In this document: positions 16,822-25,137 of the stretch, one piece after another
Position numbering within the stretch: position 1 is the stretch's first letter
How the letters are laid out: every line of letters starts with the position of its first letter
Origin: an uncultured Bacteroidota bacterium
Lineage (GTDB): Bacteria; Bacteroidota; Bacteroidia; Flavobacteriales; BACL11
DNA length: 49,513 nucleotides
NCBI GenBank assembly: GCA_902533655.1
Contig: CACAMX010000004.1
Span: forward strand, 1-49,513
Reading direction: 5' to 3'
Notes under the pieces: model-generated
The model's input: only the letters and a program-made list of their open reading frames with translations
What the model was told of the DNA's origin: nothing
Databases searched by the model: none
Translations under genes and position numbers: made by a program

Positions 16822-18639
16822 ATGAAAAAACTTTTACTGATTACTTTTCCAATCCTATCGACTCTTTTTTGCTATGCGCAAATTGTAAATTATGATGATA
16901 TGAGAATTGAGAAAAAAAACTTTTTTAGTGTTCAGCCCACATCAACAAATAGTGCTAGCTCAGCAGCACCTGCACCACCTTTTTGGGCTAATACATTTTC
17001 TAATCCCTCAGAATGGACTATGGTAGATTTGATTTATGGTGGCCTACAAAACTGGGTCATCTCAACTACTGGTCCAGTTGGTTCTTTTTCAGCTGCACTT
17101 GGTTCGATTTCATCTACAAGTGCAAGCGACGGATTTGCTATGTTTGATTCTGATGCATTAAACTCTTCTTATTCTCCACAAGAAGCATATATACAATACA
17201 ATGGAACAGTTGATTGCTCGTCTTATCCATTTGTCAACATAGAGTTTGAATCATATCACAGAAAATTTAGAGACTCAATTTTTGTTGAGGTTAGTGTTGA
17301 CGGTATAACATGGGATAGGTATGAGGTTCACGCAGGACAAGCTACAAATACAGCCACTGCTAATCCAGAATTCGTTTCAATAAATGTGTCTGCGACCGCA
17401 GGAAATCAACCAGCAGTTTACTTTAGATTTAAATATGAAGGAGAATGGGATTATGCGTGGATGATAGATGATGTGTCATTTGCTGAAACCCCAAACAACT
17501 ATGCTACAATTGCTGATGAAGTTTTTGGTGGTTGGTGGATTGGCTACAATAGTACAGGAGGTATTGGTTGTGATTACACTTTCAATCCCATAAGTCAGCT
17601 AGCTGCTAATCCTTACAAAATTGAAGCAGTAATTAGAAATGCTGGCATTGCACCTCAAAACATGACTTTACATGCTGAGGCATTTGACCAAATTACAAAT
17701 TCTGTATATTCATCGACATCTAATTCTCAATATCTATCAACTTCTCAGCAAGATACATTTGCAGTCAATAACACATTTAACCCAACTGTTCTTGGATTAT
17801 ATGAATTAAGAATTTGGGGTGTTGGTGATTCAGCCAACACTGATACTACTACAAAACAAACAGTAGTAACACAGTATTCATACGGAAAAGATTTAAATAA
17901 CTATCAGGGTAGTTATGTTTTAGGTAATGCAACAAGAGAAAATCATGTAACATCATTTTTTGATATATATGCTAATGAAAATCTTTATTCTGTTGATTTA
18001 TACATTGCACCTTGGTCAATTCCAGGTACCAAGATTTATGGTGTACTTTACGAGGCTGACCCGACACCTAGTGCTGATCCTATCTATCTCGATCAAACTG
18101 ACGATCATACAATAACAAGTTCAGATTTAGATAGTTGGATTACTTTGAGTTTTGCCAACCCAATATCACTCATTGCTGGTGTCGGCTATGAGCTGGGAGC
18201 TGCTGGATATCAACATCCTTCAGATTCAGCCGGAATTGGATATTCAGGCCTAGCTCTTGGCACAGAAAATTCATTATTTGATGCAAATGGAGGTAGCCCT
18301 AATTCAGCAGGAATAGCAACATGGTATTATATTACTCAGAATCCTATGATAAGAATGAATTTTGATCCTACATCATCTGGAAGTACAAGTTCTAAAAACT
18401 TAATAAAATCAGATCTCAATATATTTCCTAATCCAGCAAATAATGTAATCACTATTTCTAAACTTGACAATTTTGATTTCTTACAAATAAAGGATTTACT
18501 TGGCAAGGTAGTCTATGAAGAAAGCATTTCAAAGGTTAATAATACCACTATTGATATTAAAGGCTTTTCAACTGGAACATATTTAGTGAACTTTGAAGGT
18601 TCATCTAATAGTTTTACTAGAAAAATAATAATTGAATAA
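16822..18639 (+). CDS. T9SS-secreted surface protein, paralogue A (lectin-like N-terminal domain)
   Basis: A 605-residue secreted protein. Signal peptide 1-20 (ending CYAQ). Residues about 55-222 look like a MAM/concanavalin-type jelly-roll, closing with WMIDDVSF (213-220). Residues about 230-350 form an Ig/CARDB-like section (IEAVIRNAGIAPQNMTLHAE), about 372-515 a second beta-rich domain with GYQHPSD (462-468), and 527-605 a type A T9SS sorting domain (NIFPNP 533-538, LLGKVVYE, GTYLV). The sorting domain directs export through the T9SS and attachment or release at the cell surface. The gene is a clear paralogue of 22148-24031 and more distantly of 20273-22138. No catalytic motif is recognised; adhesion or glycan binding is the best guess. 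Confidence 0.85.
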   Translation: MKKLLLITFPILSTLFCYAQIVNYDDMRIEKKNFFSVQPTSTNSASSAAPAPPFWANTFSNPSEWTMVDLIYGGLQNWVISTTGPVGSFSAALGSISSTSASDGFAMFDSDALNSSYSPQEAYIQYNGTVDCSSYPFVNIEFESYHRKFRDSIFVEVSVDGITWDRYEVHAGQATNTATANPEFVSINVSATAGNQPAVYFRFKYEGEWDYAWMIDDVSFAETPNNYATIADEVFGGWWIGYNSTGGIGCDYTFNPISQLAANPYKIEAVIRNAGIAPQNMTLHAEAFDQITNSVYSSTSNSQYLSTSQQDTFAVNNTFNPTVLGLYELRIWGVGDSANTDTTTKQTVVTQYSYGKDLNNYQGSYVLGNATRENHVTSFFDIYANENLYSVDLYIAPWSIPGTKIYGVLYEADPTPSADPIYLDQTDDHTITSSDLDSWITLSFANPISLIAGVGYELGAAGYQHPSDSAGIGYSGLALGTENSLFDANGGSPNSAGIATWYYITQNPMIRMNFDPTSSGSTSSKNLIKSDLNIFPNPANNVITISKLDNFDFLQIKDLLGKVVYEESISKVNNTTIDIKGFSTGTYLVNFEGSSNSFTRKIIIE

Positions 18640-18662
18640 ATAGAATATTCACCAATTTAATA

Positions 18663-18688
18663 AGCAGAGTTAAAGTTCTGCTTTTTTT
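18663..18688 (+). terminator. Rho-independent terminator (AGCAGA/TCTGCT stem, T-run)
   Basis: A perfect 6-bp stem (18663-18668 with 18677-18682), 8-base loop and a run of seven T (18682-18688). It lies 24 bases after the stop of paralogue A and ends only two bases before the ATG of the arylsulfotransferase-like gene. Confidence 0.75.
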
Positions 18689-18690
18689 CA

Positions 18691-20232
18691 ATGAAAATAC
18701 TGGCTTTTATATTTCTGTTTTCAAATGCGATTGTGTGCTTCTCTCAAATTCAGACTGTAGGTTTGTTCCAATATGATTCAAGTGCAGTAAATGGCTATAC
18801 TCTTTTTTCTGCCGATAAAAAAACATATTTGATAGATAATTGTGGTTACTTGATAAACGAGTGGCAGAGTAATTTTGGCGCAGGAAACTCGGCATATTTA
18901 CTTGAAAATGGAGATTTATTAAGAACATGTAGAATACAAAATAGTATTTTTAGTGGTGGAGGAAGTGGAGGTAGAGTTGAGCTCAGGGATTGGTACAATA
19001 ACTTGAAATGGAGTTATAATTTCTCAAATATTTATTATCATCAGCATCATGACATTGAACCGTTAGCTAACGGTAACATTTTAATTCTATGCTGGAAAAG
19101 ATATTCATATGCTGATGCTATTCTTTCTGGAAGAAATCCTAATTCTTTAATTGATAATGAGTTATGGGCTACTTATATCATTGAAGTGGAGCCTATTGGA
19201 ACTGATTCTATGAAAATTATTTGGGAGTGGAATTTATGGGATCACCTGATTCAAGACTTCGATTCTACAAAAAATAATTTTGGAGTAATTGAAAACCATC
19301 CAGAGTTATTAAATATAAATTATTACAATGGTAATGGAAAAAAGGATTGGATGCACTGTAATTCAATAGATTATAATGAGTCTCTTCAGCAAATAGTAAT
19401 AGGATCTCGTTCTATGTCAGAGTTTTATATTATAGACCACAGCACGACAAGTATGCAAGCATCATCTAGCGCGGGTGGCATCTATGGAAAAGGTGGTGAT
19501 TTTTTATATAGATGGGGTAATCCACAAGTTTACAATAAAGGAAACTCATCAAATAGAAGATTATTTGGTCAGCATGATGTACAATGGATTAAAGACGGAT
19601 TAGTTGACGAAAAAAAGATATTAATCTTTAACAATGGACAGTCAAGAGGATACAGTAGTGTAGAAATTGTTAATACTCAATTTCAAAATTTAGGTAATTA
19701 TCAACTAAGCCAGTTGGGAACATTCATTCCAGATTCATCTGAATGGATATACATTTCTGATAACCCAACAAATTTTTTTTCTTCTTATATCTCTGGAGCA
19801 CAGAGACTTAAAAATGGTAATACTTTAATTTGTGATGGTGCTCATGGAACCTTTTTTGAGATTGATAAAGATAAGAACCAAGTTTGGAAATATGTAAATC
19901 CGGTAATTAATAACCGCGTTCTTGATCAAGGAGACACTATTCCTTACTCAAACAATGGATGGGCTAATAATGTTTTTAGAGCTGAAAGGTATTATCCTGA
20001 CTATTCAGCATTTTATGCAAAAAATTTGAACTCATCTACACCAATTGAAGGTTACCCCTTCTCATATTATTGTACAATGTCAACATATGTTAACAACATT
20101 AACAAGCTTTCCAACAAAAATATTTTATCAATTTTTGATGTTTTAGGTAGAAGATCTGATTTAAACACTAACAAATTGCTATTTTTATATTATTCAGATG
20201 GAAGAGTTGAAAAGAGGTTTATATTAAAGTAG
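18691..20232 (+). CDS. Secreted arylsulfotransferase (ASST)-like protein
   Basis: A 513-residue protein with signal peptide 1-19 (CFSQ). It shows the repeated beta-propeller blades of the aryl-sulfate sulfotransferase family: LLENGDLL (70-77), HHDIEPLANGNIL (119-131), DWMHCNSIDY (219-228), GQHDVQWIKDG (293-303) and RLKNGNTLICDG (372-383). H120, H222 and H295 are candidates for the active-site histidines that carry sulfate in this PAPS-independent family. The last 40 residues (LSIFDVLGRR ... RFILK) resemble only the second half of a T9SS sorting domain; the usual YPNP-type first motif is missing. The start lies two bases after a terminator hairpin and no TAnnTTTG box is seen. Alternative: a non-catalytic propeller. 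Confidence 0.75.
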   Translation: MKILAFIFLFSNAIVCFSQIQTVGLFQYDSSAVNGYTLFSADKKTYLIDNCGYLINEWQSNFGAGNSAYLLENGDLLRTCRIQNSIFSGGGSGGRVELRDWYNNLKWSYNFSNIYYHQHHDIEPLANGNILILCWKRYSYADAILSGRNPNSLIDNELWATYIIEVEPIGTDSMKIIWEWNLWDHLIQDFDSTKNNFGVIENHPELLNINYYNGNGKKDWMHCNSIDYNESLQQIVIGSRSMSEFYIIDHSTTSMQASSSAGGIYGKGGDFLYRWGNPQVYNKGNSSNRRLFGQHDVQWIKDGLVDEKKILIFNNGQSRGYSSVEIVNTQFQNLGNYQLSQLGTFIPDSSEWIYISDNPTNFFSSYISGAQRLKNGNTLICDGAHGTFFEIDKDKNQVWKYVNPVINNRVLDQGDTIPYSNNGWANNVFRAERYYPDYSAFYAKNLNSSTPIEGYPFSYYCTMSTYVNNINKLSNKNILSIFDVLGRRSDLNTNKLLFLYYSDGRVEKRFILK

Positions 20233-20238
20233 TTTTTT

Positions 20239-20246
20239 TATATTTG
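20239..20246 (+). promoter_or_regulatory. -7 element (TATATTTG) before paralogue B
   Basis: An exact TAnnTTTG match starting 7 bases after the arylsulfotransferase-like stop and 26 bases before the ATG at 20273. It shares the TATATTTGTTAT sequence with the element at 16794. Paralogue C, 9 bases after B, is probably cotranscribed. Confidence 0.6.
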
Positions 20247-20272
20247 TTATGTTTAATGTATTTTAATACCAA

Positions 20273-22138
20273 ATGAGAAATTTTTTATTAATTGTCTTTA
20301 CTTTTACTTCCTTTTTATTTGCAAATTCTCAGGTTCTAAATTCTCAATTTGTAACTACTAACAAAGAAAATGATTTGGTTAAATCATTCTCAAAATATCA
20401 GAGACAACTACCACCTTTTTGGAACTCTGACTTTTCAAATCCATCTGATTGGGTGCTTAACAATAGTGGTCAAGCTTCTCCAAATGGATGGTCTATAGGA
20501 AACGTTGTAAATAGTTGGTATAATGGCTTAAGCTCAGGAATACAATCAACATCTGGTGGAAATTTTGCCGAGTTATATAATGGCGACCCTACTCAAAACA
20601 CTCAAATGTTGAATGTAACTTATACAATGACATTAGCAAATCCAATTGATATTTTATCTTTAGTTGGTACAGATGAAGTTACCTTATCTTGGGAGGAAAC
20701 AGGAGCTAGATTTAATGACCTACAAGAAGTTCAAGTTAGCACGGATGGAGTAAACTTTGTCACAATTGCAGATAATTTATCATACAGTGTTTTATCACAA
20801 TCTGGAGGTTCTATGTATTCTAATCCTGAAATCAGAACAGTAAATATTCAACCCTATATTTCTTCTAACTCATCAAACGTTTGGATCAGATATTCATGGA
20901 CTACCAATTTTCCTACATCCTCAGCAAATCCAAATGTTTGGATCACATACGGCTGGTTAATTGATGATGTTTCTTTAAGTGTAACACCTGATTATCTTAT
21001 GAATTCGGTTGACGCCAACCATGGAGGTTGGGAAGTTGGTTATGCTAACACTACTGGCTTCGGAATGGATTACACGATTAAACCATTGACTCAATCTGCA
21101 GCTAATCCTTACATGTTCGAGCTATCACTTTCTAATTTAGGTGCAAAAAATTTAAGCGGTAGTAAAATGAATGTTTCAGTAAACAACAGTATTGGAATGC
21201 CGATTTTTTCAAGTTCTAGTGACACTACAACCATCTCAGTTCTTGATACAGTTACTTTTTTAGCTAATCAAAATTTTGATCCAGGTGCAGTCGGTGTCTA
21301 TGACATGTTTTTTTGGGGTACAAGTAGTAACGCAAACAGTGATACTATAACCATGCAAGCTGTTATTTCAGACTCTGTTTACGCAAGAGATTATGGTACA
21401 CCTGATGGTAGTTGGCGTGTTGGCAGAAGTTGCGGGGGATTACAATTATTAAATGTTTTTGACATATATGACAATGAACAAATCAGTTCAGCATCTGCTC
21501 ATATTGCAGATTACTCTATACCTGGAACAGAAGTTTTTGCAATTTTATATGAAGTTGATACCACTCAAAGTCCATGGGCATTTATACAACTATCTCAGAC
21601 AGACGACTACACTGTACAATCTCAAGATATCAACAATTGGATAAATCTTCCATTCAAGCCTGCGTATTCTGTTTTTACCGGAACACATGCAATTGCAATA
21701 GGTAGTTATCAACATCCTACAGATACATTTGGAATTAGTACCTCAGGAGAGGCAGAAGTTTTAATGTCTAGGATACAAGATAATGGATGCAACCTTGGCT
21801 CTCAAGCCTTTGGTTATTGGTATTGGATTAATAATACTCCAATGATAAGAATTAATTTTGGTTCTACTTGGCCTCAATCTGATGAACTAAAATCTCAAAA
21901 CACCTTAAAATTATATCCTAACCCAGTTGAGAATATTTTGAATATTCAGGCTCCCAGCTCTAACAAGAATAGTTATGTTTTAGAACTATTTGATATAGCA
22001 GGTAAACTTGTATTAGAGAAAAGAATTGATAATGATCAGTTCAATAATGTACATGTAGGACACTTAGAAAAAGGTAATTATATGATTGCCATCACAAGTG
22101 AAATTTATTCAACTAAAACTAAAATTACAATTAAATAA
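20273..22138 (+). CDS. T9SS-secreted surface protein, paralogue B
   Basis: A 621-residue secreted protein with signal peptide 1-19 (FANSQ), a lectin-like jelly-roll ending in WLIDDVSL (about 226-233), a middle region starting at GGWEVGY and a beta-rich domain with SYQHPTD, followed by a type A T9SS sorting domain (545-621; KLYPNP, IAGKLVLE, GNYMIAI). Layout is the same as paralogues A and C, but the sequence is the most divergent of the three: the middle Ig-like section shares only scattered residues and the GIGCDYTFNP block is changed to GFGMDYTIKP. Probably surface exposed; ligand unknown. Confidence 0.85.
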   Translation: MRNFLLIVFTFTSFLFANSQVLNSQFVTTNKENDLVKSFSKYQRQLPPFWNSDFSNPSDWVLNNSGQASPNGWSIGNVVNSWYNGLSSGIQSTSGGNFAELYNGDPTQNTQMLNVTYTMTLANPIDILSLVGTDEVTLSWEETGARFNDLQEVQVSTDGVNFVTIADNLSYSVLSQSGGSMYSNPEIRTVNIQPYISSNSSNVWIRYSWTTNFPTSSANPNVWITYGWLIDDVSLSVTPDYLMNSVDANHGGWEVGYANTTGFGMDYTIKPLTQSAANPYMFELSLSNLGAKNLSGSKMNVSVNNSIGMPIFSSSSDTTTISVLDTVTFLANQNFDPGAVGVYDMFFWGTSSNANSDTITMQAVISDSVYARDYGTPDGSWRVGRSCGGLQLLNVFDIYDNEQISSASAHIADYSIPGTEVFAILYEVDTTQSPWAFIQLSQTDDYTVQSQDINNWINLPFKPAYSVFTGTHAIAIGSYQHPTDTFGISTSGEAEVLMSRIQDNGCNLGSQAFGYWYWINNTPMIRINFGSTWPQSDELKSQNTLKLYPNPVENILNIQAPSSNKNSYVLELFDIAGKLVLEKRIDNDQFNNVHVGHLEKGNYMIAITSEIYSTKTKITIK

Positions 22139-22147
22139 CAACCAAAT

Positions 22148-24031
22148 ATGAAAAATCTTTTATTCTTAATTTCAATTATATATTCAATTTTTGTTTTTTC
22201 TCAAGAAGAAAAAAATAAATTATGTCCAAATGACAATGTTGCTGAAATCTTAAATTCAAAATATATACAAAACAATCATAATAGCCTAAACCAAAGCTTT
22301 ATACCTACTGTTATTTGGTCTGAAGATTTTTCCTCAGGATTCCCCTCAGGATGGTCAAGTTCCAGTACTAACACAGTTGGCGGAATTGCTACTGCTCCGT
22401 GGGTGTGGAGTAATGATGGGTCGTGGGGATATTGGAATAGCAATCAAGGAAGTTCAGCAGCAGCTGGAATTAGCTCAACAACAGCATCAAATGGATTTTT
22501 AATTTCTGATCCAGATTCAGCTAACCATACCGCATACGGTCAGCCTTCAGGTACAACTTATCAATATATTAATTCACAATTTACAACTTCTGCAATTAAC
22601 ACTTTAGGATTTCCTGCTGTAACATTAGAATTTGAACAGCTTTTTAGATTTAATAATAATTTGAATTTGGTAGTTTCGGTCAGCAATGATAGTATTTCAT
22701 GGACTGATTATTTCGTTCAAGGAAGCATAACTAACAATACTCAATCTCCAAATCCTGAAACCGTTAGTTTAAATATTTCTACAGTTGCTGGAAATCAAAC
22801 TAAGGTATATGTAAAGATTAGCTGGGAAGCAAGGGTATATTATTGGATGATCGATGATATGAGAATAATAGAAACACCAAATAATTTAGTTACAATGAGT
22901 AATGAAGTTACTGGTGGATGGTGGAAAGCTTATCAACTTTCTGGTGGAATCGGATGTGATTATACTTTTAATCCACTTTCACAAGTTTCATCCAATCCTT
23001 ATAGTATAGAGGCTGTTTTAACTAATAATGGCTCTGCACCACAAAACATGACACTTCATGCTGAAGTGACTGATGCAATTGGAAATGTAGTTCATTCTTC
23101 TACATCAAATCCAACATATTTATCTACCTCTCAACAAGATACCTTTATGATTAACCAACCATTCAGACCCACAACGATTGGTCTTTATAATATATCAATG
23201 TGGGGAGTTGGAGATTCTGCCTATACTGATACAACATTTAGAGAAACAGTTGTTACGAACTATATTTATGGTAAAGATTTAAATGATTATCAAGGTTGGT
23301 ATGATATTGCTACTGCAACAAGACAAAATCATATCACATCATATATGGATATTTACTCACCCATTGAATTGACAGCAGTCGATGTTTATATAGCTGATTG
23401 GTCTGTTCCTGGAGCAGAGGTCTATGGAATACTTTATGAAAACGATCCATCTTCCACTACTCCAATTTATATTACTCAGACAGATGATTATACAATAATG
23501 CCATCTGACAGAGATAATTGGGTAACCATTAACTTTGACCCACCAGTTTCACTTTTTTCTGGAACTGGTTATGAAATCGGTATAGGTGGTTATCAACACC
23601 CTTCTGATTCAGTTGGTGTAGGGTACTCTGGAATAGCTTTAGGTACTGAAAATTCTCTTTATGATGAAATTGGGACATCCCCAAATTCTAATGGTTCTCC
23701 TACGTGGTATTATATCACAAGAAATCCAATGATTAGAATGAATTTCGAACCTCCTGCAGTGAATAATGTTATTGACAATAATCAAGAAAAATCATTCAGA
23801 ATTTATCCTAATCCCTCAGATGGGAAGTTGTTCATAGTTAATTCTAATGAATTTTCATCTAATGATATTATTAGTATAGTTAATGTTTTGGGTAAAAATG
23901 TATACAAAACTAACTTTTCTAATTTAGCTAAAACTAACTCTATTGATTTATCGTTTCTTGAGTCTGGATCATATCTTATCTATTATGAATCAGATGATTA
24001 CAAAATAACTAAAAGTTTGATTATAGAGTAA
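22148..24031 (+). CDS. T9SS-secreted surface protein, paralogue C
   Basis: A 627-residue secreted protein with signal peptide 1-19 (FVFSQ), jelly-roll domain ending WMIDDMRI (about 233-240), then a stretch nearly colinear with paralogue A: GGIGCDYTFNP, APQNMTLHAE, YLSTSQQDTF, WGVGDSA.TDTT, YGKDLN.YQG and GYQHPSDS. A type A sorting domain closes it (550-627; RIYPNP, VLGKNVYK, GSYLIYY). Only 9 bases separate it from paralogue B, so they form one transcription unit. The high likeness to A, with B and the arylsulfotransferase between, points to local duplication. Function not known; surface adhesion or glycan binding is inferred. Confidence 0.85.
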   Translation: MKNLLFLISIIYSIFVFSQEEKNKLCPNDNVAEILNSKYIQNNHNSLNQSFIPTVIWSEDFSSGFPSGWSSSSTNTVGGIATAPWVWSNDGSWGYWNSNQGSSAAAGISSTTASNGFLISDPDSANHTAYGQPSGTTYQYINSQFTTSAINTLGFPAVTLEFEQLFRFNNNLNLVVSVSNDSISWTDYFVQGSITNNTQSPNPETVSLNISTVAGNQTKVYVKISWEARVYYWMIDDMRIIETPNNLVTMSNEVTGGWWKAYQLSGGIGCDYTFNPLSQVSSNPYSIEAVLTNNGSAPQNMTLHAEVTDAIGNVVHSSTSNPTYLSTSQQDTFMINQPFRPTTIGLYNISMWGVGDSAYTDTTFRETVVTNYIYGKDLNDYQGWYDIATATRQNHITSYMDIYSPIELTAVDVYIADWSVPGAEVYGILYENDPSSTTPIYITQTDDYTIMPSDRDNWVTINFDPPVSLFSGTGYEIGIGGYQHPSDSVGVGYSGIALGTENSLYDEIGTSPNSNGSPTWYYITRNPMIRMNFEPPAVNNVIDNNQEKSFRIYPNPSDGKLFIVNSNEFSSNDIISIVNVLGKNVYKTNFSNLAKTNSIDLSFLESGSYLIYYESDDYKITKSLIIE

Positions 24032-24035
24032 TAAG

Positions 24036-24216
24036 TTGAAAGCATTAGTATTACTTTCTGGTTACAGATTTTTCGATGGCTCGAAAGCTCATGAATCAGC
24101 AGCAATATTTATTTATCTAAAATAACATGGTAAATAGTCTATTACACTATATGATTGAAGCGATTATATACGATATTAATAATGTTAGCTTATCTATTAA
24201 TGGACTTAGAAAGCCA
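24036..24216 (+). pseudogene. Decayed elbB-like gene (DJ-1/PfpI superfamily), internally deleted
   Basis: Five bases after the stop of paralogue C a frame starting TTG at 24036 reads LKALVLLSGYRFFDGSKAHE before a stop at 24123. This matches the N-terminus of ElbB (E. coli MKKIGVILSGCGVYDGSEIHEA), including LSG....DGS..HE. In a different frame, 24136-24216 reads HYMIEAIIYDINNVSLSING, which resembles the C-terminal AYMLA..IAE....I region of ElbB. An intact gene is about 650 bases; here about 180 remain, so some 150 codons have been lost and the two ends are out of frame. The N-terminal match is convincing by eye, the C-terminal one is tentative. Confidence 0.55.
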
Positions 24217-24220
24217 TTAC

Positions 24221-24250
24221 AAAAAAACCCACATAATTAGTGGGTTTTTT
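24221..24250 (-). terminator. Bidirectional rho-independent terminator downstream of tRNA-Phe
   Basis: ACCCAC (24227-24232) pairs with GTGGGT (24240-24245) around a 7-base loop, and the flanking A-run and T-run extend the stem and supply a U-tract in both directions. On the minus strand it begins one base after the tRNA 3' end; on the plus strand it can stop transcripts from the T9SS genes. Confidence 0.85.
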
Positions 24251-24251
24251 G

Positions 24252-24324
24252 TGGTACCTCCAGGAATCGAACCAGGGACACATGGATTTTCAGTCCATTG
24301 CTCTACCAACTGAGCTAAGGTACC
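24252..24324 (-). tRNA. tRNA-Phe (GAA)
   Basis: A 73-base cloverleaf on the minus strand. The acceptor stem GGTACCT pairs with AGGTACC, followed by discriminator A; the D-loop is AGCTCAGTTGGTAGAGC, the anticodon loop is CTGAAAATC with GAA at 24291-24289 (positions 34-36), and the T-arm has GGTTCGAATCC. The 3' CCA is not encoded (the following bases are CAA), so CCA must be added enzymatically. It is flanked by its own promoter and terminator. Confidence 0.97.
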
Positions 24325-24333
24325 AATGGGATG

Positions 24334-24341
24334 CAAATTTA
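24334..24341 (-). promoter_or_regulatory. -7 promoter element (TAAATTTG) of tRNA-Phe
   Basis: On the minus strand, an exact TAnnTTTG match 9 bases before the tRNA 5' end, with a TTG 21 bases further upstream as a plausible -33 element. Confidence 0.7.
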
Positions 24342-24406
24342 ATTGTTTTTTTTATTTGAATACAATTTTTTATTATTTCTCGCTTGATAAAATTATATAG
24401 TTAATC

Positions 24407-24414
24407 TTAATTTG
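24407..24414 (+). promoter_or_regulatory. Probable coaX -7 element (TTAATTTG)
   Basis: Matches TAnnTTTG at 7 of 8 positions (second base T instead of A). Its last base is 6 bases before the ATG at 24421, implying a leaderless transcript for the coaX-OMP-TPR-lptC run. Confidence 0.5.
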
Positions 24415-24420
24415 AACAAA

Positions 24421-25137
24421 ATGGATCTAATAGTTGATATTGGAAATACTTTAATAAAAGCCACTTTTTTTGACAATCATAAAATTGTAAAAAAATATTC
24501 ATTTGAAAAATTACAAACTAAAAAGCTTGTAAAGCTTTTTGAAAATAAATACATTAAAAAAATTTTTATTTCCAATGTGGGTAATAAAATTGATATAAAT
24601 AAAATTTCTAATTCTAAGCATGTATTACTTTTTAAAGATAATCTTAAAATGCCAATAGAATTAAACTATAAGGATATAAATAAGTTAGGTAAAGATAGAA
24701 TTGGTGCAATGGTTGGTGCAAGAATGTTATACCCAAAACATAATTTACTAGTCGTAGATATCGGCACATGTATAACAATGGATATTTTAACAAAAGATGG
24801 AATCTTTTTAGGAGGAAGAATATCGCCAGGGATTAATTGTAGATATAAAAGTTTATCATCAATTGAGAAACTACCACTTCTTAATTTTGTTTATAGTAAA
24901 GCCATGTATGGAAATGATACAGAATCTTCAATTCACACTGGAATACAAAGATCCATTATTTCTGAAATACGAGATTTTAATTCACATTTGCTAAAACAAT
25001 TCAATAATTTGAACGTTGTTATAACTGGTGGAGATATGAATTTTTTGTTAAAAGAGCTAAAAAACACCATATTTGCAAGCGAAGAAAACCTAGTAGCAAT
25101 AGGTTTGTATGAAATAATGAAATATAATAATGAATAA
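24421..25137 (+). CDS. coaX: Type III pantothenate kinase CoaX
   Basis: A 238-residue ASKHA-fold kinase catalysing ATP-dependent phosphorylation of pantothenate, first step of coenzyme A synthesis; type III enzymes need a monovalent cation and are not inhibited by CoA. Motifs are DIGNT (6-10), KDRIGA (91-96), DIGTCITMD (113-121), GGRISPG (131-137) and TGGD (202-205). The start is ATG 24421; the TTG at 24412 overlaps the probable promoter box. The end overlaps the next gene by 8 bases. Confidence 0.93.
   Translation: MDLIVDIGNTLIKATFFDNHKIVKKYSFEKLQTKKLVKLFENKYIKKIFISNVGNKIDINKISNSKHVLLFKDNLKMPIELNYKDINKLGKDRIGAMVGARMLYPKHNLLVVDIGTCITMDILTKDGIFLGGRISPGINCRYKSLSSIEKLPLLNFVYSKAMYGNDTESSIHTGIQRSIISEIRDFNSHLLKQFNNLNVVITGGDMNFLLKELKNTIFASEENLVAIGLYEIMKYNNE

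Noticed and set aside
24127-24240. Short ATG-started frame as a new small gene
   Set aside because: It runs into the terminator stem, has no promoter of its own, and part of it resembles the C-terminus of ElbB; treated as pseudogene remains.
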